Assembly: GCA_030043285.1 (NCBI GenBank)
Contig: JASHXZ010000608.1
Location: 1 to 5,460 of the forward strand
DNA from: Xanthobacteraceae bacterium
GTDB taxonomy: Bacteria; Pseudomonadota; Alphaproteobacteria; Rhizobiales; Xanthobacteraceae
DNA: 5,460 bases
Direction of reading: 5' to 3'
Shown: piece by piece, positions 1 to 4,742 of the stretch
Layout of the letters: each line of letters opens with the position of its first letter
Position numbering within the stretch: position 1 is the first letter of the stretch
Notes under the pieces: generated by a model
The model's input: the letters and a program-made list of their open reading frames with translations, nothing else
Database searches by the model: none
Told to the model about the DNA's origin: nothing
Position numbers and translations under genes: made by a program

Positions 1-921
1 CAGGAACCGCGTGTTGTCGTAGATGAACGGCGAAATGATGACGAGGTCGGCCTCGATCGTGTTGTCGGAACGGTCCAGCGCGTAATAGGACACGCCAATC
101 GCCTTGCCGCTGTTGTCGGTGTTGATGCGATGGCACGTCGCACCGGTGATGAGCTTGAAGTTGCCGGTGGCATCGGCCTCGGGCAACTTGGTGACGAGGA
201 TCGACGACTTCGCCGCGACATGGCAGCCGAACGCCTGGCAGAAGCCGCAATAGGTGCAGCCGGGCCGGTCCTTGTAGGGCTGCGACAGGATCGCGTGCGG
301 CGACGAGAACGGGTGATAGCCGAGCTTGTTGGTGGCGTCGTGGAACAGGATGCTGGCTTGATCCATCAACAGCGGCGGCAGCGGATAGTCGCGCTGCCGC
401 GCCGACTCGAAAACATTGCCGCCCTGGATTTTCTGGCCCTTGAGGTTGCCGGCCTTGCCGGAGACGCCGAGATCGAATTCGGCGCGCTCGTAGAACGGCT
501 CGATCTCCGCATAGCTGACCGGCCAGTCGACCAGCGATGAATCGGCCGGGATGGCCTTCTCGCCATAGCGTTCGACGGTCTTGGTGCGGACGCGGAAATC
601 GTCCTCGTGCATGCGCCACGACAGCGCGCCGTAATGCACGGTGCCGCCGCCGGCCTGGTTGCCGTTGTTCTGTACGGGAATAGGATGCGCCGCGGCGTTG
701 CTGTTGGGCCGCCAAGTCACCGGCATCCGTTTCGGGTCCGGCCGCAAGTCCTGGCGCTGGAAATAGCGCAGCTCGTCGTGCGGCTCGAAGTCGGCGGTTT
801 TCAGCCGCGGCCCGCGTTCGAGCCCGATCACCTTGATGCCGGCCTTGGCGAGCTCGGCCGCCATGATCCCACCCGCGGCGCCCACGCCGACGATGACCAC
901 ATCGGTTTTTTGCGTTGCCAT
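1..921 (-). CDS. GMC-type FAD dehydrogenase large subunit (gluconate/fructose/glucose dehydrogenase alpha family), 3' part off the left edge
   Basis: The first 307 residues are visible and the frame is open to the left edge. The start is the ATG at 921, preceded by a good GGGAGGAG ribosome binding site. The protein begins directly with an FAD-binding Rossmann motif (VIVGVGAAGG, glycines 12, 14 and 17), followed by the acidic end of the second strand (GLERG, about 32-36). The stretch NQAGGGTVHYGALSWRM (about 108-124) matches the flavin-contacting region of GMC dehydrogenases. Cysteines 222, 225, 228 and 233 form CxxCxxCx4C; in related FAD-glucose and fructose dehydrogenases this region binds a 3Fe-4S cluster, so the same is inferred here. 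There is no signal peptide. Family members are co-exported with the Tat-bearing small subunit, encoded just upstream. The C-terminal catalytic His domain lies outside the window, so the substrate (gluconate, glucose, fructose or another polyol) cannot be told. Confidence 0.88.
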   Translation of the reverse strand, partial: MATQKTDVVIVGVGAAGGIMAAELAKAGIKVIGLERGPRLKTADFEPHDELRYFQRQDLRPDPKRMPVTWRPNSNAAAHPIPVQNNGNQAGGGTVHYGALSWRMHEDDFRVRTKTVERYGEKAIPADSSLVDWPVSYAEIEPFYERAEFDLGVSGKAGNLKGQKIQGGNVFESARQRDYPLPPLLMDQASILFHDATNKLGYHPFSSPHAILSQPYKDRPGCTYCGFCQAFGCHVAAKSSILVTKLPEADATGNFKLITGATCHRINTDNSGKAIGVSYYALDRSDNTIEADLVIISPFIYDNTRFL

Positions 922-1029
922 GGCTGATCTCCTCCCAAAACGGAACTGCTGTTTTTTCCGGATGAAGCGCCGATCTCGGCTGACTGCTCGCCCGCTGCGG
1001 CGCTGCGTATTGTCCCGGCGCCCAGCGCT
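922..1029. other. 108-bp spacer between the dehydrogenase subunit genes, with an inverted repeat
   Basis: The spacer holds a 7-bp inverted repeat, agcgccg (966-972) and cggcgct (998-1004), with a small internal gccg/cggc hairpin (969-980). A weak aaaac/gtttt pair lies at 937-955, next to the ribosome binding site of the large subunit. There is no U-tract typical of a terminator in the direction of transcription. It may shape the message between the two cistrons, but no function is shown. No gene is seen in it. Confidence 0.35.
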
Positions 1030-1722
1030 CTAAGTCTTCTTACCTTTCAGCCGCGATTGCAGGCCGACGATCGGCTCGCGGGTAAACGCCTCCTTGCTCG
1101 CCATGTCCTCGGCGGTGAACATCATCTGCGCGCCGGGGAAACCGACCAGGACCCAGCCGGCAAAGTCCTTGTTACCGCCATAGACCGGGTCGGCGAACAT
1201 GCCCTCGAGCGTGTGCTTGCGCACGGTGTTGAAGAACGCTGACGCGGTCGGCCAGGAAAACGCGGTCGACTTGCCGTGCTCAAGTGCCGTGATGGTTTCG
1301 TCCTGCTGGGCGGGGCTGAGATTGCGGAACAGCTTGCCGTAAGCGGCGACGCAGTGGGCGTCGAGCTGCGTGAGCCCGCGCCGGTAAAAATCCTGCTGGT
1401 CCGCGTAAGCGCCGGAAAGCGCCAGATCGATATAGTTGAGTACGCCCGCGTCGGTGGCGCCAGGCTTACCGGGCGCGCCGGGCATCAGCCGCTCGGCGAA
1501 CGCCGCGATGGTGCGCGCATTGTCGTCGTTGAAGAACGCGCCGTGACGGTCGCCCATCAGCGGCATCGTGGCGTCGTGGCCGGCCGCTTCGTTGGCGGCG
1601 ACCTGCGGGCCGTGATGCTCGGCTGTCTTGGCTAAAGCCTGCGGCGCCAATGCCGCGGCCGCGCCGGCACCGATTGCCGTGCCAACCAAAAATTTGCGGC
1701 GGCTTTCATCGTGCTTGGCCAT
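1030..1722 (-). CDS. Tat-exported small subunit of a membrane sugar/sugar-acid dehydrogenase (gluconate 2-dehydrogenase subunit 3 family)
   Basis: A 230-residue protein starting at the ATG at 1722, behind a GGGAGGA ribosome binding site. The N-terminus is a clear Tat signal: SRRKFLVG (residues 7-14), then an Ala/Gly-rich hydrophobic stretch, with likely cleavage after ALA (29-31). The mature part has the features I associate with the gluconate 2-dehydrogenase subunit 3 family: an early 'AFAERLMPG..GKPGATDAGVLNYID' region (about 74-98), a YRRGL motif, and a late 'DPVYGGNKDFAGWVLVGFPGA' region (about 178-198). In known complexes this subunit partners the FAD subunit, carries the Tat signal for both, and is needed for folding and export. 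The gene for the FAD subunit follows 108 bp downstream on the same strand, which supports this role. A third, cytochrome c subunit is expected beyond the left edge. Confidence 0.88.
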   Translation of the reverse strand: MAKHDESRRKFLVGTAIGAGAAAALAPQALAKTAEHHGPQVAANEAAGHDATMPLMGDRHGAFFNDDNARTIAAFAERLMPGAPGKPGATDAGVLNYIDLALSGAYADQQDFYRRGLTQLDAHCVAAYGKLFRNLSPAQQDETITALEHGKSTAFSWPTASAFFNTVRKHTLEGMFADPVYGGNKDFAGWVLVGFPGAQMMFTAEDMASKEAFTREPIVGLQSRLKGKKT

Positions 1723-1743
1723 GGCGTGTGTCCTCCCTCATGG

Positions 1744-1784
1744 CTGCATCGGCGAGACGCGGCGCTGCAACGCCTGCGATGCAG
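1744..1784. promoter_or_regulatory. Inverted repeat/hairpin in the leader of the dehydrogenase operon
   Basis: Two 8-bp arms, ctgcatcg (1744-1751) and cgatgcag (1777-1784), are perfect inverse complements. They enclose a smaller ggcg/cgcc stem (1761-1764 with 1771-1774) around a 6-base loop. The structure lies about 20-60 bases upstream of the small-subunit ATG. It could be an operator or an mRNA leader hairpin. No promoter hexamers are convincing nearby, so the function is open. Confidence 0.35.
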
Positions 1785-1901
1785 TCGGGCCCGTGGACGG
1801 GCTCTCGCCGCTTAGACTGTCCGCTTTCGCGCAGACGCGCAAGGCGGAATTCGGAACTGCCCGATGCGTGACCGCGCCAGCACACAGGGGGAAAAATGAA
1901 T

Positions 1902-1995
1902 TCATCATTCCGAGGAGCGCAGCGACGAAGCAATGTAGCAGTCGGTGCACGCTGCTTTTGGATCGCCGTGCCTCGCTGGAGAATTACGCGCTGCA
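1902..1995. repeat. Degenerate copy of a Bradyrhizobium-type dispersed repeat
   Basis: The segment beginning cattccgaggagcgcagcg (1905 on), followed by acgaagcaat, matches from memory an intergenic repeat found in many copies in Bradyrhizobium and Rhodopseudomonas relatives. Its translations (SFRGAQRRSN on the plus strand, LLRRCAPRNDE on the minus strand) are often mis-annotated as small proteins. Complete copies usually end with an inverted 'ggattgcttcgctgcgctcg' half. Here the matching part (about 1958-1978, ggatcgccgtgcctcgct) is eroded, so this looks like an old or variant copy. The right border is approximate. Confidence 0.5.
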
Positions 1996-2003
1996 TCCCC
2001 CGG

Positions 2004-2010
2004 AAGGAGG
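2004..2010 (+). promoter_or_regulatory. Very strong Shine-Dalgarno sequence without a known gene
   Basis: AAGGAGG (extended by A at 2011) is close to perfect complementarity to the 3' end of 16S rRNA. It stands 6 bases before a GTG (2017) and 10 bases before an ATG (2021), both acceptable spacings. It is the best ribosome binding site in the gene-free region. Confidence 0.4.
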
Positions 2011-2020
2011 ACAGCAGTGA

Positions 2021-2170
2021 ATGCGCTGTTGCAACCGCATTACGAGAAGCAGCATTAAATATGTTCCTAAGCAAAATTTATGCGTCATTAGCAAAATGTC
2101 GGTTTCTTTTGTTCACTTTCCGACGTTAAAAATCCAAAAATTTGCTAGCGCTGCTCGTTGGGTAAGCTAA
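2021..2170 (+). CDS. Possible 49-residue small protein, unrecognised
   Basis: The ATG at 2021, 10 bases after AAGGAGG, opens 49 codons ending in TAA at 2168-2170. The product starts MRCCNRITRSS and ends AARWVS. It is basic, with three cysteines (3, 4 and 21) and no signal peptide or clear membrane segment. No family is recognised. An alternative GTG start at 2017 in another frame gives only 13 codons (MNALLQPHYEKQH, stop at 2056-2058), which could be a leader peptide. The codon use is AT-rich and unlike the neighbours, and the ORF overlaps repeated TAGCAAA boxes. It may therefore be regulatory DNA that happens to be open. The ribosome binding site is the only real argument for translation. 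Confidence 0.22.
   Translation: MRCCNRITRSSIKYVPKQNLCVISKMSVSFVHFPTLKIQKFASAARWVS
2068..2147. promoter_or_regulatory. AT-rich patch with three TAGCAAA-type boxes and A-tracts
   Basis: TAAGCAAAAT (2068-2077) and TTAGCAAAAT (2088-2097) are direct repeats with one mismatch and a period of exactly 20 bp, about two helical turns. A third box lies inverted at 2136-2147 (TAGCAAATTTTT on the minus strand). Two A5 tracts (2128-2132 and 2136-2140) are 8 bp apart. The patch is much richer in A+T than the rest of the window. This arrangement suggests a binding site for a regulator or a bent upstream element. Which gene it controls is not shown. Confidence 0.35.
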
Positions 2171-2183
2171 CGTGAAGTTGGGT
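2157..2183. repeat. Short direct repeat GTTGGGT, 20-bp period
   Basis: GTTGGGT occurs at 2157-2163 and again at 2177-2183, starts 20 bp apart, the same period as the upstream TAGCAAA boxes. It lies about 110-135 bases before the DUF3551-like ATG. It could be paired protein sites, or chance. Confidence 0.25.
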
Positions 2184-2216
2184 GAGGCGCCGCAAGCGCG
2201 CGACCTGCCATGCCGA

Positions 2217-2234
2217 GAAAATTCACTGATTTTC
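2217..2234. other. Small hairpin upstream of the plus-strand DUF3551-like gene
   Basis: GAAAAT (2217-2222) and ATTTTC (2229-2234) are inverse complements around a 6-base loop, 57 bases before the ATG at 2291. It could be an operator or a 5'-UTR stem. No -10/-35 pair near it is convincing. Confidence 0.25.
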
Positions 2235-2290
2235 CCAAGCTGCGGCTACCGCCAGGCGCGCGGTAAGTGAAAAGAATTAAGGAGATTCAG

Positions 2291-2515
2291 ATGTTGAGTC
2301 GGAAGCTAACGGTGCGGCTCGTCACGACGATGATGCTTCTCTCGCTCGGTTTCGTTCTTTATCCTCAAGGGCCTGCAAATGCCGCCAAGTTCTGTGCTGA
2401 GTTAAGAGGCGCAACAGCGAGTGGACACCCTGACTGTTCGTTTGCGACGCTCGGCGACTGCCGCTCGCACGTAAGGTCCGGAGGCGGCGGGCACTGCTAC
2501 AAATTACGCCAGTAA
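2291..2515 (+). CDS. Small secreted Cys-patterned protein, DUF3551-like
   Basis: A 74-residue protein. The ATG at 2291 is chosen because AAGGAG (2279-2284) sits 6 bases before it; the longer GTG reading from 2267 would place this site inside the gene. Residues 1-31 form a Sec-type signal peptide: Arg/Lys-containing N-terminus, hydrophobic core VTTMMLLSLGFVLY, likely cleavage after ANA (29-31). The mature part is only 43 residues, with cysteines 35, 49, 57 and 69 (C-x13-C-x7-C-x11-C) and a GGGGHC motif. This is the pattern of DUF3551 proteins, small secreted proteins of unknown function frequent in Bradyrhizobium relatives. It ends almost at once after the last cysteine, without the usual short tail. 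It is convergent with a related gene at 2595-2861. The family assignment is fairly secure; the function is unknown. Confidence 0.78.
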   Translation: MLSRKLTVRLVTTMMLLSLGFVLYPQGPANAAKFCAELRGATASGHPDCSFATLGDCRSHVRSGGGGHCYKLRQ

Positions 2516-2553
2516 GATCATCTCACGGCCGCGGCCCACTCTTGCGGCGCGGA

Positions 2554-2593
2554 GCCTCATCCTCCCCGCGCAAGCGGGGGGAGGGGCGGAGGC
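2554..2593. repeat. GC-rich hairpin between convergent genes (dispersed palindrome, possible bidirectional terminator)
   Basis: The arms cctcccc (2561-2567) and ggggagg (2578-2584) pair around a gcg-caa-gcgg centre. An outer gcctc/gaggc pair (2554-2558 with 2589-2593) extends the stem across a small internal loop. The hairpin lies 38 bases after the plus-strand stop and directly next to the minus-strand stop (2595-2597). Hairpins of the type 'ctcccccgcaagcgggggag' are common intergenic repeats in Bradyrhizobium/Rhodopseudomonas genomes, from memory. There is no U-run, so a terminator role is inferred only from position between converging genes. Confidence 0.55.
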
Positions 2594-2594
2594 G

Positions 2595-2861
2595 TCAACG
2601 CGGTTTGGCAGCCGAAACTGCGCGATCTGATTGCGCACCCTGCTGCGGGACCGGCGCGATGTACGTGTTGTTGGGTTCGCAATGGCCGCCGAGGCCGCTG
2701 ATGGTAACCATGCACTGCTCGCGCGTGACGAAACCGCAATTCGTCGCGTTACCGTCGCCAGTGCTGATGTATGCGCACCACGGATAGTTCTGCGCCAACG
2801 CACTGGTACTAAGCGCTCCCGCGGCAAGCAGGATTCCGATCGCAACGATCAATGCCCGCAT
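2595..2861 (-). CDS. Small secreted DUF3551-family protein
   Basis: An 88-residue protein starting at the ATG at 2861 (MRALIVAIGILLAAGAL). A typical signal peptide with likely cleavage after ALA (21-23) leaves a mature protein starting QNYPWCAY. Cysteines 29, 42, 50 and 61 give C-x12-C-x7-C-x10-C with GGHCEPN after the last one, the hallmark of DUF3551. The tail of about 27 residues is rich in Gln, Ala and Pro. The function of the family is unknown; secretion to the periplasm or outside is inferred from the signal. An in-frame TTG at 2894 would add 11 residues before a complete signal peptide and is only 2 bases from the AGGAGGA site, so it is unlikely. The ATG at 2861 itself has only a weak GGAG 13 bases upstream. 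Confidence 0.85.
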   Translation of the reverse strand: MRALIVAIGILLAAGALSTSALAQNYPWCAYISTGDGNATNCGFVTREQCMVTISGLGGHCEPNNTYIAPVPQQGAQSDRAVSAAKPR

Positions 2862-2887
2862 GGTTGGCTTTGCGCTCCGTCGATCAT
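2849..2887 (-). CDS. Possible 12-residue leader ORF overlapping the DUF3551 start
   Basis: The ATG at 2887 follows AGGAGGA (2897-2903 on the minus strand) by 9 bases, an ideal spacing. It reads MIDGAQSQPCGH and stops at TGA (2851-2849), 10 bases past the ATG of the DUF3551 gene in another frame. Ribosomes finishing this ORF would be placed beside the weakly equipped start at 2861, so translational coupling is plausible. No regulation-specific codons (runs of one amino acid) are seen. This is inference from spacing only. Confidence 0.3.
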   Translation of the reverse strand: MIDGAQSQPCGH

Positions 2888-2896
2888 ACGCCAATG

Positions 2897-2903
2897 TCCT
2901 CCT
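2897..2903 (-). promoter_or_regulatory. Strong Shine-Dalgarno (AGGAGGA) misplaced for the annotated gene
   Basis: Read on the minus strand, AGGAGGA ends 2 bases before an in-frame TTG (2894), 9 bases before an out-of-frame ATG (2887) and 35 bases before the in-frame ATG (2861). It therefore best fits the 12-residue leader ORF. A perfect TTGACA (2914-2919, minus strand) stands just upstream, but the hexamer 17 bases on, CATTGG, is a poor -10. Transcription from there would begin downstream of this site. Confidence 0.4.
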
Positions 2904-3001
2904 GCGCCGAACTTGTCAACTCCGTGCGCTCGAACCGCTGCCGGAGATGCACAAGGGCGAATTCTCAGTTGGGTCGAAACCGTCGGCATCCGTCGGCTGC
3001 C

Positions 3002-3928
3002 TCAATGCATCGCGGCGCCGACGCGCGGCGCCAGCGCGCCGGGATGGCGGATCACGTGACCGGCGAGGCGATGCGCAGCAGTCGCCGCGTGCATCGGCTC
3101 GCTGCCAGACAGTCGCGCCGCCAGATAGCCGGCATTGAAACCGTCGCCGGCGGCGGTGGTGTCGACCGGCACCAAAACTTCCGGCACCGGCACGAAGTCC
3201 TGCGCGCCGGCACTGGCGACCAGCGCGCTGTTCGGCCCGTTCTTGACGACGATCTCGCCGACGCCGAAGGCCTGCAGCCGCGCCACCGTCGCTTCCGGAC
3301 TTGGATCGCCCCACAGCACCGCTTCGTCGTCGAAGGTCGGCAGCGCGATATCGACGCGCTTGAGCGTTTCGATGAAGACGGTTCGCGTGCGCGGCAGATC
3401 GCCCTTCCAGCCGCGCGGCCGGAAATTGCCGTCGAACGCCACCTTGGCGCCTTGGCGCCGCGCCACTTCCAGCACCGCGAGAAAGCGGCCGATGCTGTTG
3501 GTCGACAACAGCGACAGCGTGATGCCCGAGAAGTAGATCAGCTTGGCGCCGACCAAACCTTCGGCGAGGCGCATCCAGTCCGGCAGGTCGAACAGTTCCT
3601 GCACCGGCGCGCTGTCGCGCCAATAGTGCACAGCGCGCTCGCCGTTCGGCCCGCCCTCGACCAGACAAAGCGCCGGCAGGCGGCCGCGGACGCGTAACAC
3701 CAGGTTCGTGGCGATGCCCTCCGCCGCCGCCAGCGCCAGCATGCTTTCCGAATACGGATCGTCGCCGATCGCGGTGGCAAAGCCGGCATCGATGCCGGCG
3801 CGCGCCAGATAGACGGCGGTGTTGAACGTGTCACCGCCGCAGGACAGCGCGAAGCGCCCGTCGCCGCCGCGCTTGAGCTCGATCAGCGCCTCGCCGACGC
3901 AGATCGCGCGCCCGGTTTGCTCGCTCAT
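3002..3928 (-). CDS. kdgK: 2-keto-3-deoxygluconate kinase (PfkB/ribokinase family)
   Basis: A 308-residue cytoplasmic sugar kinase, a normal length for KdgK. It would phosphorylate 2-keto-3-deoxygluconate with ATP to 2-keto-3-deoxy-6-phosphogluconate, entering the Entner-Doudoroff pathway. Visible motifs in order: GGDTFNTAVYLAR (31-43) of the substrate pocket; RLPALCLVEGGPNGER (83-98), then HYWRDSAP (101-108), the YWR signature typical of KdgK; DGNFRPRGW (166-174); TFDDEAVLWG (198-207); VKNGPNSALV (228-237); and DTTAAGDGFNAGYLA (256-270) with catalytic Asp262 in the anion hole. The layout matches E. coli KdgK closely from memory; a general fructokinase is the main alternative. The ATG at 3928 is 4 bases after the permease stop, with its ribosome binding site (AAGGAT) inside the end of the permease gene. 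The two are thus almost certainly co-translated. Confidence 0.85.
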   Translation of the reverse strand: MSEQTGRAICVGEALIELKRGGDGRFALSCGGDTFNTAVYLARAGIDAGFATAIGDDPYSESMLALAAAEGIATNLVLRVRGRLPALCLVEGGPNGERAVHYWRDSAPVQELFDLPDWMRLAEGLVGAKLIYFSGITLSLLSTNSIGRFLAVLEVARRQGAKVAFDGNFRPRGWKGDLPRTRTVFIETLKRVDIALPTFDDEAVLWGDPSPEATVARLQAFGVGEIVVKNGPNSALVASAGAQDFVPVPEVLVPVDTTAAGDGFNAGYLAARLSGSEPMHAATAAHRLAGHVIRHPGALAPRVGAAMH

Positions 3929-3932
3929 GACG

Positions 3933-4742
3933 TTATCCTTGCGCCGCGGCGGGACGCCGTGCCGCCCAATTGCCGCGGCTGAGAAAATAGCCGACCGCGC
4001 TCAAAAGCGCGATGCAGAAGGTGACCGGCCAATCGGTCGCATACGCTATGGCGATGCCGAGCCAAGCCTCGGCCAACGCCAACGCAGCCGAGACAATCAT
4101 TCCTCCCCACAGACCCGTCACCAGGCGCTGCGCCGTGGCCGGCGGACCGACCATCAGCGCGAACACCAACAGCACGCCGACGATCTGCGCGCTCTCCGAT
4201 ACGGCGAGCGCGACAATCGCCATGAACGCCGTCGAGACGAATCGCACCGGCACGCCTTTGGCCTCCGCAAGTTCCGGCTGCAGGGTGACAAAAATCAGCG
4301 GCCGCATGATGACCGCCAAACCGGCGAGCGTCACGACGCCGAGTCCGAGCAACGTCAGGATAGTCGAGCGGTCGACTGCGAGCACGTTGCCGAACAGCAA
4401 GGCCGTCGCCTGGGCGGCGAACGCCGTATAGTAATGCAGAAACAGCAATCCGAATCCCAGCGCCAGCGACAGCACCACGCCGATGGCGACGTCGCGGCCG
4501 CTGATGCGCTCGCCCAGCAAGCCGATCGCAACGCCGGCAGCGACGGTAAAGCCGACCATCCCCCAGACCGGAGTAAGGCCGATCAACACCGCGCCAGTCG
4601 CGCCGGCAAAGCCGATATGACCGAGCGCGTGGCCGGCAAATGTTTGACCGCGCAGCACCAGGAAATAACCGACTAGGCCCGACACCACAGCCGCCACGCC
4701 CGCGGCGGCGAACGCGTTGCGCATGAACTCGTATTCAAGCAT
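3933..4742 (-). CDS. znuB: Zinc-type metal ABC transporter permease (ABC-3 family)
   Basis: A 269-residue inner-membrane protein with about seven to eight hydrophobic segments (about 8-30, 38-57, 58-77, 84-105, 126-146, 168-196, 211-233, 240-254). Family landmarks are FAGHALGHIGFAGATGAVLIG (36-55) and LMVGPPATAQRL (196-207) before the last helices, as in ZnuB, MntB and AztB permeases. It would form the membrane channel of a divalent metal importer with the ATPase encoded immediately upstream. The ATG at 4742 (MLEYEFMRNAF) overlaps the ATPase stop by 8 bases, so translation is probably coupled. The ATG at 4724 (MRNAF) is a possible alternative. An upstream extension to 4889 is rejected, because it only reads the His-tail region out of frame. 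Zinc is favoured from the His-rich ATPase tail; manganese or iron cannot be excluded. The substrate-binding protein is not in the window. Confidence 0.87.
   Translation of the reverse strand: MLEYEFMRNAFAAAGVAAVVSGLVGYFLVLRGQTFAGHALGHIGFAGATGAVLIGLTPVWGMVGFTVAAGVAIGLLGERISGRDVAIGVVLSLALGFGLLFLHYYTAFAAQATALLFGNVLAVDRSTILTLLGLGVVTLAGLAVIMRPLIFVTLQPELAEAKGVPVRFVSTAFMAIVALAVSESAQIVGVLLVFALMVGPPATAQRLVTGLWGGMIVSAALALAEAWLGIAIAYATDWPVTFCIALLSAVGYFLSRGNWAARRPAAAQG

Larger units (their letters stand above)
1723..2290. other. Gene-poor divergent intergenic region
   Basis: This stretch of about 570 bases separates the leftward dehydrogenase operon from the rightward DUF3551-like gene, so it must hold control signals for both. 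Several ORFs of 70-130 codons cross it on both strands, but their low-complexity Arg/Ser/Ala-rich translations look like non-coding readings of repeat DNA. Recognisable contents are the hairpin at 1744-1784, a dispersed repeat from about 1902, a strong ribosome binding site with a short ORF at 2004-2170, an AT-rich patch at about 2050-2150 with repeated boxes, and a small hairpin at 2217-2234. Confidence 0.6.

Noticed and set aside
130..540. Plus-strand ORF of 136 codons
   Set aside because: It is antisense to the FAD subunit, whose frame is intact with FAD and cysteine motifs.
1810..1850. Possible sigma70-like promoter for the dehydrogenase operon (TTGCGC, 17 bases, CAGTCT, minus strand)
   Set aside because: Both hexamers are weak and no independent support exists.
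1706..2074. Minus-strand ORF of 122 codons in the gene-poor region
   Set aside because: It overlaps the dehydrogenase small-subunit start and reads through the dispersed repeat (LLRRCAPRNDE), which commonly yields spurious ORFs.
1896..2129. Plus-strand ORF of 77 codons (MNSSFRGAQRRSN...)
   Set aside because: It is the translated dispersed repeat, and no ribosome binding site fits its start.
2914..2919. Perfect TTGACA hexamer on the minus strand as a -35 element
   Set aside because: At 17 bases spacing the -10 would be CATTGG, a poor match, so it is not called as a promoter.
2852..3697. Long plus-strand ORF of 281 codons
   Set aside because: It lies opposite the well-supported kinase gene. 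Its Arg/His/Gln-rich translation is typical of the antisense reading of a GC-rich gene.
3819..4676. Plus-strand ORF of 285 codons
   Set aside because: It is antisense to the permease and kinase genes, with a low-complexity Arg/Gln/His-rich translation and no recognisable domain.
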